Below are positions 1 through 10,851 of a stretch of DNA of 64,000 nucleotides, piece after piece. Positions within the stretch are counted from its first letter, which is position 1, and each line of letters opens with the position of its first letter. This stretch comes from Streptomyces sp. 549. GTDB lineage: Bacteria; Actinomycetota; Actinomycetes; Streptomycetales; Streptomycetaceae. The DNA is taken from NCBI RefSeq assembly GCF_030124175.1, contig NZ_JASKMT010000009.1, forward strand, positions 62,001-126,000. The letters run 5' to 3'. Under the pieces are notes generated by a model that was given only the letters and a program-made list of their open reading frames with translations, searched no databases and had not been told where the DNA came from. The position numbers and the translations under genes were made by a program.

Positions 1-75
1 CGGGCCCCGAGCGTGCCCGTGCTCGCGCTCGGCGGCGGCATCCTGTTCCTCGCCCGCCACCGCAAGCGCGCCTGA
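1..75 (+). CDS. C-terminal end of a truncated protein with a terminal membrane segment
   Basis: Only the last 24 codons before a TGA stop are inside the window. They encode a short hydrophobic stretch (about VPVLALGGGILFLA) followed by the basic tail RHRKRA. A C-terminal membrane helix with an arginine/lysine stop-transfer tail is typical of exported, membrane-anchored actinobacterial proteins, including the tails of LPXTG-type or CopC/YcnI-like proteins, but no sorting motif is visible because the sequence begins too late. The gene converges on rsmE, with a hairpin between them. Family unknown. Confidence 0.5.
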   Translation, partial: RAPSVPVLALGGGILFLARHRKRA

Positions 76-144
76 CCGGCGCCCGGCCACTGAACCTCAG
101 CTGACCAGAACCGCCGTTCCGCGGGCGCCGGCCCCGAACCCCCG

Positions 145-174
145 GGACCGGCCCGACCGCCGGGCGGCCGGTCC
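145..174. terminator. Hairpin between two convergent genes
   Basis: A perfect 9-bp inverted repeat, GGACCGGCC (145-153) and GGCCGGTCC (166-174), with a 12-nt loop. It lies between the truncated plus-strand gene and the end of rsmE. There is no T-run, as is usual for Streptomyces terminators. The rest of 76-285 shows nothing else recognisable. Confidence 0.45.
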
Positions 175-285
175 GCGAACCCGCGTTCGACGGGCGGGTG
201 GTCAGGGACGAACAGGGCTTCGCCGTCACCAGGCCCGGAGCCCGTGCGCGCCCAAGGCGCCGGAAGCCGTCGCCATGGGCGGCTC

Positions 286-1050
286 TCAACCCCAACGGCC
301 GGTGCGGCCCAGCAGCAGTGCCGCGGCCGCGGTGCCCGCGGTGGAGGTGCGCAGCACGCTCGGGCCGAGCCGGTACGGGTGCGCGCCCGCCGTCGCGAAG
401 GCCGCCAGCTCCTCCTGGGACACGCCGCCCTCCGGACCCACCACGAGCACCACCTCACCCGACGCGGGCAGTTCGGCGGCGGCCAGCGGTCGACTGCCCT
501 CCTCGTGCAGCACCGCGGCGAAGTCCGCGGCGGCCAGCAGCGCGGCCACCGCACGGGTGTCCGCCAGCTCGCCGACCTCGGGGAAGCGCAGCCGGCGGGA
601 CTGCTTGCCGGCCTCGCGGGCGGTACTGCGCCACTTGGCCAGCGACTTCAGGCCGCGCTCGCCCCGCCACTGGGTGACGCAGCGCGAGGCGGCCCACGGC
701 ACGACGGCGTCCACACCGGTCTCCGTCATCATCTCCACGGCGAGTTCGCCGCGGTCGCCCTTGGGCAGCGCCTGCACCACGGTGATCCGCGGGCGCGGCG
801 CCGGCTCGGTGCGGACCTCGGTGACGGCGACCTCCATCCGGTCCTTGCCCTCTACGGCGCTCACCGTGCCGTACCCGCCGGTGCCCGACCCGTCGGTGAG
901 CACCACCGGTTCGCCCACTCGCAGCCTGCGCACCGACACCGCGTGCCGGCCCTCGGGGCCGTCCACGACGACCGTGCCGACCGTGCCGACCGTGCCAGCT
1001 TTACCGGCCGGCAGCCTCTCCGGCGGCACCACGAAGACGGCCGCCGTCAC
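286..1050 (-). CDS. rsmE: 16S rRNA (uracil(1498)-N(3))-methyltransferase RsmE
   Basis: Predicted SPOUT-class enzyme that methylates N3 of U1498 in the 30S decoding region using S-adenosylmethionine. The 254-aa length fits the family. An N-terminal PUA-like part carries the RHAVSVRRLRVGEPV stretch. The C-terminal SPOUT knot has the family signatures QALPKGDR, SRCVTQWR, VVGPEGG and LGPSVLRTSTA, the last two forming the SAM-binding knot. The start is GTG at 1050, overlapping the TGA of the upstream nitronate monooxygenase (GTGA), so the two are translationally coupled. A GTVGTVGTV run near residues 19-27 is a small in-frame duplication. Confidence 0.93.
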   Translation of the reverse strand: MTAAVFVVPPERLPAGKAGTVGTVGTVVVDGPEGRHAVSVRRLRVGEPVVLTDGSGTGGYGTVSAVEGKDRMEVAVTEVRTEPAPRPRITVVQALPKGDRGELAVEMMTETGVDAVVPWAASRCVTQWRGERGLKSLAKWRSTAREAGKQSRRLRFPEVGELADTRAVAALLAAADFAAVLHEEGSRPLAAAELPASGEVVLVVGPEGGVSQEELAAFATAGAHPYRLGPSVLRTSTAGTAAAALLLGRTGRWG

Positions 1051-2147
1051 GGGGTGTCCTGCCCGGCCAGGTCGTCCCGGGCCACGGTCAGTTCGGCGAC
1101 GAGCGCCGACACCAGCCGGCCGGCGGGCAGGTCCCGCACCAGGCGGTGGCCCTGGCCCGCCCACAGCGCCATGCCCTGCGGGTCGCCGGTCTTCGCGGCG
1201 GCCTTGCGCAGCGGCGCGGTGAGGTGGTGGACCTGCGGGTAGGCGGCGGGCGCGTACGGGCCGTGCTCGCGCATGAAGCGGTTGACCAGGCCGCGCGCCG
1301 GGCGGCCGGAGAACGCGCGGGTGAGTTCGGTGCGGGTGAACAGCGGGCTGGTCATCGCCTGCTTGTGCAGGGGGTGGGCGCCGGACTCGGGGCAGACCAG
1401 GAAGGCGGTGCCCAGCTGGGCGGCGGAGGCCCCGGCGGCGAGCACCGCGGCGATCTGCCCGCCGCGCATCAGCCCGCCCGCGGCGATCATCGGCAGCCGT
1501 ACCGCCTCGCCGACCTGCGTCACCAGCGACAGCAGGCCGAGGGCCGAGCCGAGCCCGTCGCTCTGCGCGTCGTCGCGGTGCGTGCCCTGGTGGCCGCCCG
1601 CCTCGACGCCCTGCACGCACACGGCGTCGGCGCCCGACCACTCGGCGGCCTGCGCCTCGGCCACGGAGGTCACCGTCACCACGGTGAACGTGCCGGCCTT
1701 CGCGAAGTTCTCCAGCACCCGGCGGGACGGGCAGCCGAAGGTGAACGAGACAACCGGCACCGGGTCGTCGTAGAGGATGGCGAGCTTGCCCTCGTAGGCG
1801 TCGTCGCTGCCCTGCTCGGTGTCGCCCAGCGAGGTGTCGTACCAGGTGGCTTCGCCGGCGAGCTGGTCGCGGTAGACCTCCACGGCCGCCGTGGTGTCGC
1901 TGCCGGGGCCCGTCGACGGCTGCGGCATGAAGAGGTTCACCCCGAACGGCCGCGAGGTGAGGCTCCGCAGCTGTTTCATCTCCTCGTACATCGCCTCCGG
2001 CGTCTTGTAGCCGGCGGCGAGGAATCCCAGGCCGCCCGCCTCGGACACGGCTGCGGCCAGTTCCGGGCAGGAGGCACCGCCCGCCATGGGCGCCTGCACG
2101 ACGGGATGCTCGGACAGAGCGGAGAGCGTGGTCAGGGCGGAGGACAT
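1047..2147 (-). CDS. Nitronate monooxygenase (2-nitropropane dioxygenase family)
   Basis: FMN-dependent TIM-barrel enzyme of the NMO/2-nitropropane dioxygenase family that oxidises alkyl nitronates such as propionate 3-nitronate. The 366-aa protein begins with the family motif HPVVQAPMAGG, has a FMN-phosphate-binding stretch (PMIAAGGLMRGGQIAAVLAAGA, split here as PMIAAGGL then RGGQIAAVL) and the GVEAGGHQG motif carrying the likely catalytic His. It is upstream of and overlapping rsmE by 4 nt, so both come from one transcript. The exact substrate cannot be read from sequence; the class also includes enoyl-reductase-like members. Confidence 0.88.
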   Translation of the reverse strand: MSSALTTLSALSEHPVVQAPMAGGASCPELAAAVSEAGGLGFLAAGYKTPEAMYEEMKQLRSLTSRPFGVNLFMPQPSTGPGSDTTAAVEVYRDQLAGEATWYDTSLGDTEQGSDDAYEGKLAILYDDPVPVVSFTFGCPSRRVLENFAKAGTFTVVTVTSVAEAQAAEWSGADAVCVQGVEAGGHQGTHRDDAQSDGLGSALGLLSLVTQVGEAVRLPMIAAGGLMRGGQIAAVLAAGASAAQLGTAFLVCPESGAHPLHKQAMTSPLFTRTELTRAFSGRPARGLVNRFMREHGPYAPAAYPQVHHLTAPLRKAAAKTGDPQGMALWAGQGHRLVRDLPAGRLVSALVAELTVARDDLAGQDTP

Positions 2148-2258
2148 GCACTCATCCTGCCACGCACCCCCGGGCCCGCCCCGGGCGGTCCGCAGCGCGG
2201 AGCCGCGGACCGCCCGGGGGCCGCCGAAGCGGGTGCGTGACGCCGGGGCACGGCCGCG

Positions 2259-3383
2259 TCAGCGGCCGTTGAAGGCGTCCTTGAGGCGGGAGAACAGGCC
2301 CTGCTGCCCGGGCTGGAACTGGCCCAGGGGCCGCTCCTCGCCGCGCAGCTTGGCCAGCCGCCGCAGCAGCTCCTCCTGCTCGGGCTCCAGCTTCGACGGC
2401 GTCATCACCTCGACGTGCACGATGAGGTCGCCGCGACCGCCGCCGCGCAGGTGGGTGACGCCCCGGCCGTGCAGCGGGATCGACTGCCCGGACTGGGTGC
2501 CGGGCCGGATGTCGATCTCCTCGACGCCGTCCAGGGTCTCCAGCGGGCACTGGGTGCCCAGGGCCGCGGCCGTCATCGGGATGGTGACCGTGCAGTGCAG
2601 GTCGTCGCCGCGGCGCTGGAAGACGCCGTGCGGGTTCTCGTGGATCTCCACGTACAGGTCGCCGGGCGGGCCGCCGCCGGGGCCGACCTCACCCTCCCCG
2701 GCCAACTGGATGCGGGTGCCGTTGTCGACACCGGCGGGGATCTTCACCGTCAGGCTGCGCCGCGACCGGACCCGGCCGTCACCGGCGCACTCCGGGCAGG
2801 GCGTGGGCACGACCGTGCCGAAGCCCTGGCACTGCGGGCAGGGCCGCGAGGTCATGACCTGGCCCAGGAAGGACCGGGTGACCTGCGAGACCTCGCCGCG
2901 ACCGCGGCACATGTCGCAGGTCTGCGCGGACGTCCCCGGCGCGGCGCCTTCGCCGCTGCACCCGGAGCAGACCGTCGCGGTGTCCACCTGGATCTCCTTG
3001 GTGGTGCCGAACGCGGCCTCCTCCAGGTCGATGTCCAGCCGGATCATGGCGTCCTGGCCGCGGCGGGTCCGCGACCGCGGGCCGCGCTGCGACGCGGTGC
3101 CGAAGAAGGCGTCCATGATGTCGGAGAAGTTGCCGAAGCCACCCGCCCCGAAGCCCGCTCCGCCCGCGCCACCGGGATCGCCGCCGAGGTCGTAGACCTG
3201 CTTCTTCTGCGGGTCCGACAGCACCTCGTAGGCGCTGTTGATCTCCTTGAAGCGCTCCTGCGTCTTCGGGTCCGGATTGACGTCCGGGTGCAGTTCGCGG
3301 GCGAGTCGGCGGAAGGCCTTCTTGATCTCGTCCTGCGAGGCGTCCCGCTGCACGCCGAGGATCGCGTAGTAGTCCGTCGCCAC
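2259..3383 (-). CDS. dnaJ: Molecular chaperone DnaJ (DnaJ2)
   Basis: Full-length type I Hsp40 of 374 aa that delivers unfolded clients to DnaK and stimulates its ATPase. Order of parts: J domain (residues 1-70) with the essential HPD motif in RELHPDVNP; Gly-rich linker ([16 protein letters not shown]); zinc domain with four CxxCxGxG repeats ([32 protein letters not shown]); C-terminal beta domains and dimerisation tail. It follows hrcA with a 1-nt overlap, so it is expected to share the CIRCE-controlled transcript. Streptomyces usually keep a second dnaJ with dnaK-grpE elsewhere; the hrcA-linked copy is generally called dnaJ2. Confidence 0.96.
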   Translation of the reverse strand: MATDYYAILGVQRDASQDEIKKAFRRLARELHPDVNPDPKTQERFKEINSAYEVLSDPQKKQVYDLGGDPGGAGGAGFGAGGFGNFSDIMDAFFGTASQRGPRSRTRRGQDAMIRLDIDLEEAAFGTTKEIQVDTATVCSGCSGEGAAPGTSAQTCDMCRGRGEVSQVTRSFLGQVMTSRPCPQCQGFGTVVPTPCPECAGDGRVRSRRSLTVKIPAGVDNGTRIQLAGEGEVGPGGGPPGDLYVEIHENPHGVFQRRGDDLHCTVTIPMTAAALGTQCPLETLDGVEEIDIRPGTQSGQSIPLHGRGVTHLRGGGRGDLIVHVEVMTPSKLEPEQEELLRRLAKLRGEERPLGQFQPGQQGLFSRLKDAFNGR

Positions 3384-4399
3384 TATGACTCCGCGAGGAT
3401 CTGTCCGACGTAACGTGCCACTGCGCGTACCGCTCCCATCGTTCCGGGGTAGTCCATGCGGGTCGGTCCGACCACGCCGAGCTTGGCGACCGCCTCGCCG
3501 CCGGAACCGTAGCCGACGGAGACCACCGAAGTGGAATTCAGTCCTTCATGGGCGTTCTCGTGACCGATGCGCACGGTCATGCCCGAGTCCTTCGCCTCGC
3601 CCAGCAGCTTCAGCAGGACGACCTGCTCCTCCAGGGCCTCCAGCACCGGCCGGATGGTCAGCGGGAAGTCCGGTCCGAAGCGGGTGATGTTGGCGGTGCC
3701 GCCGATCATCAACCGCTCCTCGGTCTCCTCCACCAGCGTCTCCAGCAGCGTGGACAGCACCACCGAGACCGTGCCGCGGTCCTCCGCGTCGAACGACTCC
3801 GGCAGGTCCTGCACCAGCCGCGGGACCTCCGTGAAGCGCTGCCCCACGACCCGGCTGTTGAGCCGGGCCCGCAAGTCGGCGACGGAGGGCTCGCCCAGCG
3901 GCTGCGGGCAGTCCACCAGCCGCTGCTCGACCCGGCCGGTGTCGGTGATCAGCACCAGCATGAGCCGGGCCGGCGCCAGCGCCAGCAGCTCGACGTGGCG
4001 CACCGTGGACCGGGTGAGCGAGGGGTACTGCACCACGGCGACCTGCCGGGTGAGCTGCGCCAGCAGCCGCACCGTGCGCCCCACGACGTCGTCGAGGTCG
4101 ACGGCGCCGTCGAGGAAGTTCTGGATCGCCCGGCGCTCCGGCGAGGACAGCGGCTTGACGCCGGCGAGCCTGTCGACGAACAGCCGGTAGCCCTTGTCCG
4201 TGGGGATGCGGCCCGCGCTGGTGTGGGGCTGGGCGATGAAGCCCTCCTCCTCCAGCGCGGCCATGTCGTTGCGGACCGTCGCCGGCGACACCTTGAGGTT
4301 GTGCCGCTCGGTGAGCGCCTTGGAACCGACCGGCTCCTCCGTGCCCACGTAGTCCTGCACGATGGCGCGCAGCACCTCGAGCCTGCGTTCACTGAGCAT
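3383..4399 (-). CDS. hrcA: Heat-inducible transcription repressor HrcA
   Basis: Repressor that binds CIRCE operators and silences chaperone genes until heat stress titrates the GroEL needed to keep it folded. The 338-aa protein has an N-terminal winged helix ([17 protein letters not shown] and [17 protein letters not shown], residues 2-55) with the [17 protein letters not shown] motif, then the GAF-like HrcA domain. The ATG at 4399 is preceded by GGAGGTG at a suitable spacing. A perfect CIRCE element lies about 100 bp upstream, so autoregulation is likely. Confidence 0.96.
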   Translation of the reverse strand: MLSERRLEVLRAIVQDYVGTEEPVGSKALTERHNLKVSPATVRNDMAALEEEGFIAQPHTSAGRIPTDKGYRLFVDRLAGVKPLSSPERRAIQNFLDGAVDLDDVVGRTVRLLAQLTRQVAVVQYPSLTRSTVRHVELLALAPARLMLVLITDTGRVEQRLVDCPQPLGEPSVADLRARLNSRVVGQRFTEVPRLVQDLPESFDAEDRGTVSVVLSTLLETLVEETEERLMIGGTANITRFGPDFPLTIRPVLEALEEQVVLLKLLGEAKDSGMTVRIGHENAHEGLNSTSVVSVGYGSGGEAVAKLGVVGPTRMDYPGTMGAVRAVARYVGQILAES

Positions 4400-4496
4400 C
4401 TCGCGCACCTCCGTCCGGATGTACCTGCATGGGTCCTCGGTGGCCGCGCTGATCCAGATCGACCGGCCGCCCCCGGGGGTCGGGCGGTCCGCCGCC

Positions 4497-4523
4497 CTGG
4501 CACTCCGAGGCGGGGAGTGCCAG
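4497..4523 (-). promoter_or_regulatory. CIRCE operator of hrcA-dnaJ2
   Basis: Perfect inverted repeat CTGGCACTC-N9-GAGTGCCAG. The classical CIRCE is TTAGCACTC-N9-GAGTGCTAA, so spacing and core match exactly and the outer bases are actinobacterial. On the minus strand a -10-like TACACT lies about 13 bp upstream (4537-4542), so the operator would sit over the first transcribed bases, ideal for HrcA repression. A third half-site-like TGGCAC is at 4531-4536. Confidence 0.9.
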
Positions 4524-4645
4524 CGTCCCCGTGCCAGTGTACGACCGGCCGCAACGGGGTCGGCAAGCACGGCCGGACCGAACCGTACCGCGCGCCGCCG
4601 CGGCACGGTGGGCGCGCGGCCCGGCGGGCGGCTAGCGTCGGCCGC

Positions 4646-5350
4646 ATGGACAGCGTGTGGGAGGAGCTGGCGCCGGGTGTCGTGCGACGCCGGATGCCGG
4701 GCTGGGACGAGACGGTGGGGGCGGTCGCGGGCAGCCGCGGCGTGCTGGTCGTCGACACCGGCGCGACGCTTCGCGACGGGGCGGCGGTGCGCCGGGAGGT
4801 GTGTGAGCGGTTCGGGCAGCCGGTGACCCACGTGGTGCTGACCCATCCGCACTTCGACCACGTACTGGGCACCGCCGCCTTCGCGGGCGTCGAGGTGTAC
4901 GGCGCGGTCGGCACGGCGGAACTGCTGCGCCGCTCGGCCGACGCGCTGCGCCTGGACGCGGTCCGCCACGGCGTGCCCGCGGACACCGCGGCCGAGGCGG
5001 CGGACGTGCTGGTCTCCCCGCACCACGAGGTGTCAGGGGAGATGTCGCTGTCGCTCGGCGACCGCCGGGTGCTGCTGGCCAACATCGGACCCGGGCACAC
5101 CGGGCACGACCTGGCCGTGCTGGTACCGGGCAGCCCGGACGTGGTGTTCTGCGGCGACCTGGTGGAGGAGTCGGGTGAGCCGCAGGCCGGGCCGGACGCG
5201 CAGCCCGCGCGCTGGCCGGAGGCGCTGGACCGGCTGGTGGCACTGGGCGGCCCGGACGCGGTGTACGTGCCAGGGCACGGCGCGGTGGTCGACGCCGCGT
5301 TCGTGCACACCCAACGCGCGGCGCTCGCCCGTCGCTTCGGTGAGGGGTAG
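4646..5350 (+). CDS. MBL-fold metallohydrolase
   Basis: Metallo-beta-lactamase-superfamily hydrolase of 234 aa, most like glyoxalase II/RNase Z-type small hydrolases. Zinc ligands are visible: HPHFDH (the HxHxDH motif, about residue 71), a later GPGHTGHDL histidine, FCGDLVEE with the bridging Asp, and PGHG near the C-terminus. The substrate is unknown. The start is ATG 4646; a -10-like TAGCGT ends 7 nt upstream and no Shine-Dalgarno is present, so the mRNA is probably leaderless. It diverges from hrcA and is followed after 12 nt by the DUF3097 gene. Confidence 0.85.
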   Translation: MDSVWEELAPGVVRRRMPGWDETVGAVAGSRGVLVVDTGATLRDGAAVRREVCERFGQPVTHVVLTHPHFDHVLGTAAFAGVEVYGAVGTAELLRRSADALRLDAVRHGVPADTAAEAADVLVSPHHEVSGEMSLSLGDRRVLLANIGPGHTGHDLAVLVPGSPDVVFCGDLVEESGEPQAGPDAQPARWPEALDRLVALGGPDAVYVPGHGAVVDAAFVHTQRAALARRFGEG

Positions 5351-5362
5351 CACAATGGCGTC

Positions 5363-6202
5363 ATGCGCAGCAGGAGTTACGGCCCGGATCTGACACCGCC
5401 GTGGAAGAAGAGCAAGCCCGCCCCCGAGGTGCCGGCCGACCCCGGCACGGTCGTGGAGGAGGTCACCACCGGCTTCTGCGGGGCGGTGACGCGGTGCGAG
5501 AAGACGGCCGAGGGGCCGACGGTGACGCTGGAGGACCGCCACGGCAAGCTGCGCGTCTTCCCGATGGCGCCGCGCGGGTTCCTGCTGGAGGGCCGCACCG
5601 TCACCCTGGTCCGTCCGTCCGCCGCCGCCTCCCGGGCGGGCGGGCCGCGGCTGACCGCCTCCGGATCGGTGGCGGTGCCCGGCGCCCGCGCCCGGGTGGC
5701 GCGCGCCGGCCGGATCTACGTGGAGGGGCGGCACGACGCCGAGCTGGTCGAGAAGGTGTGGGGCGACGACCTGCGGATCGAGGGCGTCGTCGTGGAGTAC
5801 CTGGCGGGCATCGACGACCTGCCCGCCGTCGTCGAGGAGTTCGGGCCCACCGCGGACGCCCGGTTGGGCGTGCTCGTCGACCACCTGGTGCCCGGTTCCA
5901 AGGAGTCCCGGGTCGCCGCCTCGGTCGGCGACCCGCACGTCCTGATCGTCGGCCACCCGTACATCGACGTCTGGGAGGCGGTGAAGCCCGCCTCGGTCGG
6001 CATTCCCGCCTGGCCGCGGGTGCCGCGCGGCGAGGACTGGAAGACCGGCGTGTGCCGGCGCCTGGGCTGGCCGGAGAACACCGGCGCGGCCTGGCAGCGC
6101 ATCCTGCGGTCCGTGCACTCCTACCGCGACCTGCAGCCGGACCTGCTGGGGCCGGTCGAGCAGCTGATCGACCACGTGACGGTCGGCGGGCCGGTCGGCT
6201 GA
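5363..6202 (+). CDS. DUF3097 family protein with TOPRIM-like signature
   Basis: 279-aa actinobacterial protein of the DUF3097 family; no experimentally known function that I recall. The N-terminal third holds a beta-rich region (VTLEDRHGKLRVFPM). The central part reads GRIYVEGRHDAELVEKVWG and then GVLVDHLVPGSKE, which match the TOPRIM pattern of a glutamate (VEG) followed by a DxD-like acidic loop, as in DnaG primase and nucleases of the OLD/RNase M5 type. The C-terminus has AWPRVPRGEDWKTG. A nucleic-acid role is therefore inferred, not shown. CACAAT ends 6 nt before the ATG, suggesting leaderless expression. Confidence 0.8.
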   Translation: MRSRSYGPDLTPPWKKSKPAPEVPADPGTVVEEVTTGFCGAVTRCEKTAEGPTVTLEDRHGKLRVFPMAPRGFLLEGRTVTLVRPSAAASRAGGPRLTASGSVAVPGARARVARAGRIYVEGRHDAELVEKVWGDDLRIEGVVVEYLAGIDDLPAVVEEFGPTADARLGVLVDHLVPGSKESRVAASVGDPHVLIVGHPYIDVWEAVKPASVGIPAWPRVPRGEDWKTGVCRRLGWPENTGAAWQRILRSVHSYRDLQPDLLGPVEQLIDHVTVGGPVG

Positions 6203-6301
6203 GCCCCCGGCCCGGCCCGCGCGGCCGGGGGTGACGGGCTGCCGGGGGTGACGGGCTGCCGGGTGGCGGCGGGCCGGTCGTGATGGCGGACAATGGACGG
6301 C

Positions 6302-7534
6302 ATGCCCTCCGCACCGCCCGACGGCGAGCCCGTGCCCCGGGACGGCTCCCTGCCCGTCTCCGCCCTGACCGGTGCCGCCGCACGCCCGCTCGGCTTCTAC
6401 CTGCACGTCCCGTACTGCGCGACCCGCTGCGGCTACTGCGACTTCAACACCTACACGGCGTCCGAGCTGCGCGGCACCGGCGGCGCGCTCGCCTCCCGCG
6501 ACAACTACGCGGAGACGGTCCGCGGTGAGATCCGCCTCGCCCGTTCGGTCATGGCGGACGACCGGCGGCCGGTGGAGACCGTCTTCGTCGGTGGCGGCAC
6601 GCCGACCCTGCTGCCCGCCGCGGACCTGGGCCGGATGCTGGCCGCGATCCGTGACGAGTTCGGCCTGGCGGACGGCGCGGAGGTCACCACCGAGGCCAAC
6701 CCCGAGTCCGTCGACGCGCGCTACCTGGCGGAGCTGCGGGAGGCGGGTTTCAACCGGGTGTCGTTCGGCATGCAGAGCGCCCGGCAGCACGTGCTTCGGG
6801 TGCTGGACCGCACCCACACCCCTGGCCGGCCCGAGGCGTGCGTGGCCGAGGCGCGGGCTGCGGGCTTCGAGCACGTCAATCTGGACCTGATCTACGGCAC
6901 CCCCGGGGAGAGCGACGAGGACTGGCAGGCGACGCTCGACGCCGCCGTGGGCGCCGGGCCCGACCACCTGTCGGCGTACGCGCTGATCGTCGAGGAAGGC
7001 ACGCAGCTGGCCCGGCGAATCCGCCGTGGCGAGGTCCCGATGACGGACGACGACGTGCACGCCGACCGCTACCTGATGACCGAGGAGACGCTGTCGGCCG
7101 CCGGCTTCGACTGGTACGAGGTGTCCAACTGGGCCACCTCCGCACCCGGCCGCTGCCGTCACAACGAGCTGTACTGGACCGGCGCGGACTGGTGGGGCGC
7201 GGGCCCCGGCGCGCACAGCCACGTGGGCGGCGTGCGCTGGTGGAACGTGAAGCACCCCGGCGCCTACGCTCAGGCCCTCGCCGAGGGCCGGTCGCCCGGC
7301 GCGGGACGTGAGGTGCTGGCCACCGAGGACCGCCGGGTCGAGCGGGTGCTGCTGGAGCTGCGCCTCGCCGAGGGCTGCCCGCTGGACCTACTGGCGCCCG
7401 CCGGGGCCAAGGCCGCCCTGCAGGCCGTCGCCGACGGCCTGCTGCGGCCTGACGCCTACGAGCAGGGCCGCGCCGCACTCACACTGCGCGGCCGTCTGCT
7501 GGCCGACGCCGTCGTCCGCGACCTGGTGGACTGA
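6302..7534 (+). CDS. hemW: Radical SAM heme chaperone HemW
   Basis: Heme-binding radical-SAM protein, formerly called oxygen-independent coproporphyrinogen III oxidase-like; HemW inserts heme into respiratory proteins. Radical-SAM cluster motif CATRCGYC (Cys at about 39, 43 and 46) follows FYLHVPYC, with GGGTPTLLP, EANPES and the HNELYWTGADWWGAGPGAHS stretch typical of HemW. The extra Cys of true HemN is absent, favouring HemW. The start chosen is ATG 6302, since GACAAT lies 7 nt upstream as a leaderless -10; an in-frame ATG at 6293 is possible. Convergent with rpsT. Confidence 0.93.
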   Translation: MPSAPPDGEPVPRDGSLPVSALTGAAARPLGFYLHVPYCATRCGYCDFNTYTASELRGTGGALASRDNYAETVRGEIRLARSVMADDRRPVETVFVGGGTPTLLPAADLGRMLAAIRDEFGLADGAEVTTEANPESVDARYLAELREAGFNRVSFGMQSARQHVLRVLDRTHTPGRPEACVAEARAAGFEHVNLDLIYGTPGESDEDWQATLDAAVGAGPDHLSAYALIVEEGTQLARRIRRGEVPMTDDDVHADRYLMTEETLSAAGFDWYEVSNWATSAPGRCRHNELYWTGADWWGAGPGAHSHVGGVRWWNVKHPGAYAQALAEGRSPGAGREVLATEDRRVERVLLELRLAEGCPLDLLAPAGAKAALQAVADGLLRPDAYEQGRAALTLRGRLLADAVVRDLVD

Positions 7535-7606
7535 CCGGGCCGCGCTACCCGGGTTTCGCCGCCGGTGGTTTCGCCGCCGGTGGTTCAGGCGTTCGGGGAG
7601 AACGAC

Positions 7607-7646
7607 GGGAGCCCCGCTCTCCCGGGGAAAGGAGAGAGGGGCTCCC
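7607..7646. terminator. Bidirectional terminator between hemW and rpsT
   Basis: Long stem: GGGAGCCCC (7607-7615) pairs with GGGGCTCCC (7638-7646), and the inner arms GCTCTCC and GGAGAGA extend it to about 16 bp with one mismatch. It sits between the convergent genes. Just upstream, 7552-7581 holds two exact tandem copies of GGTTTCGCCGCCGGT. Confidence 0.75.
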
Positions 7647-7785
7647 GGTGTGTCCTGCGGTGCGCCGCACCCGCGTGGCGAACGCAGGCCGCGTGCGGCG
7701 CTGGGGTGTCTCGTCCGGTCGGGGCGGCTGGTGAGAGGGAGCCGCGGGCCGTACCGGTTGCGGGGACGCGGACGTCCCCGCAGGA

Positions 7786-8052
7786 TCACTTCTGGAGAGC
7801 GGTGACCGACTTCGCAAGCGCCGACTTCTTGTTGGCGGCGTTGTTCTTGTGCAGCACGCCCTTGCTGACGGCCTTGTCGAGCTTGCGGGAGGCGACACCG
7901 GCAGCGACGGTGGCCTTCTCGGCGTCACCGGCGGCGACGGCCTCACGGACGCGGCGGACCGCGGTCTTGAGCTCGGACTTGACCGCCTTGTTGCGCTGGC
8001 GGGCCTTCTCGTTGGTCTTGATCCGCTTGAGCTGGGACTTGATGTTCGCCAC
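7786..8052 (-). CDS. rpsT: 30S ribosomal protein S20
   Basis: 88-aa, very basic, all-helical protein that binds 16S rRNA early in 30S assembly. It shows the family features [20 protein letters not shown] at the N-terminus and [14 protein letters not shown] near the C-terminus. The start is GTG at 8052 with AAGG about 12 nt upstream. It is monocistronic, diverging from lepA and converging on hemW, the usual position in Streptomyces. Confidence 0.97.
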   Translation of the reverse strand: MANIKSQLKRIKTNEKARQRNKAVKSELKTAVRRVREAVAAGDAEKATVAAGVASRKLDKAVSKGVLHKNNAANKKSALAKSVTALQK

Positions 8053-8234
8053 GAAGGAGCCTTTTCAGGTTCGGAGATGGTGTTCCGCGCCGCACCGCCG
8101 CAAAAGAGGCGGGCCAGGCACAGTCGCTCAGGGTACCAGCAGGGCCGCGAGCCTCCCAATCGGGAGCGGACCGCCCGCCATGGGACGATGGAGGCTACCC
8201 ATGTTCCGCAGCCATGACCCCGACAGGACCCCGC

Positions 8235-10106
<1,872 letters not shown>

Positions 10107-10130
10107 CCGCCCGCCGCCCCGACGGATGCA

Positions 10131-10152
10131 CGGGCCGCACGGGTGCGGCCCG
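10131..10152 (+). terminator. lepA terminator hairpin
   Basis: Perfect 10-bp stem CGGGCCGCAC / GTGCGGCCCG with a 2-nt apparent loop, 24 nt after the lepA stop, without a T-run. The remaining 10153-10369 contains no gene I can support. Confidence 0.65.
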
Positions 10153-10369
10153 CCCTCCGCACCTGCCGCCCCGCGTCTGCCGCCCCGCCGGGTGGCCGCA
10201 CCCGCACCGGACCCGCGTCCGGTCGCGGGTGCCGTCGTCTCCGGAGCCGCCCGGCGTTCCGGCGCGTCCCGAAGTTCCCCCGGTGGGTGGAAATCGCCGG
10301 GGCGGCGTTTCCCCGGCCGTCCCGTGCCGTTAGGCGGACAGGACGTCACCACGAAAGGGGACAGATCTG

Positions 10370-10696
10370 ATGAGGTACGGACAAGTCGTTGCGGCTGTTG
10401 CCGGATCGTTGTTCGCCGTGGCCGCGGGCGCGTCCTCCGCAGCCGCCGGGGACGGCGGGCTGGGCCTGGGCGAGGCTGTGACGCACGACGGACCGGTGTG
10501 CGGGGCGCTGGGCTCGGTGAAGGCGCCGACCGACGCGGCCCACGTCAACCTGGGGGAGGACCAGCCCGCATACGACATCGGTGTGGGGGGCGCGCTGCGC
10601 GAGGTCTGCGGAACGGCGGGGACCGTCGAACCGTTCACCGGACAGGGCCGCACGGCCGGTGAGGTGCCGGTCCTGGGCGGTCTGCCACTGGGGTGA
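10370..10696 (+). CDS. Small secreted protein of unknown function
   Basis: 108-aa protein with a Sec signal peptide: MRYGQVVAAVAGSLFAVAAG followed by the likely cleavage site ASSAAAG (about residue 26). The mature part is about 80 aa, Gly/Val-rich, with two cysteines (VCGAL and EVCGT, about 38 residues apart) that could form one disulfide. AAAGGGG lies 8 nt before the ATG. Size and composition recall rodlin or chaplin-era small surface proteins, but I see no family motif and do not assign one. It stands alone between lepA and the acyl-CoA ligase. Confidence 0.75.
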   Translation: MRYGQVVAAVAGSLFAVAAGASSAAAGDGGLGLGEAVTHDGPVCGALGSVKAPTDAAHVNLGEDQPAYDIGVGGALREVCGTAGTVEPFTGQGRTAGEVPVLGGLPLG

Positions 10697-10781
10697 GTCA
10701 CGACGCGGTGACCATGGGCCATACGGAGGGCGCCGGGAAATGACGGGCTCGCGGACCCTTACATACCGAGGCTGTGGCCTT

Positions 10782-10787
10782 TACTCT
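10782..10787 (+). promoter_or_regulatory. Candidate -10 of the acyl-CoA ligase gene
   Basis: TACTCT, with CTTACA 18 bp upstream as a weak -35. This predicts transcription from about 10794 and a leader of roughly 58 nt before the GTG at 10852. Position weights were judged by eye. Confidence 0.4.
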
Positions 10788-10851
10788 GATCACCGCTTGA
10801 GAGTTACTCGTGAGTCACCCCCCAGCAACGCAGCGGGCCCCGGAGGATGTC

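Noticed and set aside
5033..7255. A 740-codon minus-strand open frame
   Set aside because: It overlies the end of the MBL gene, DUF3097 and hemW in reverse and has no recognisable domain.
10370..10696. Small secreted protein as a chaplin or rodlin
   Set aside because: Neither the chaplin domain nor a rodlin-like sequence pattern could be recognised; left as unknown.
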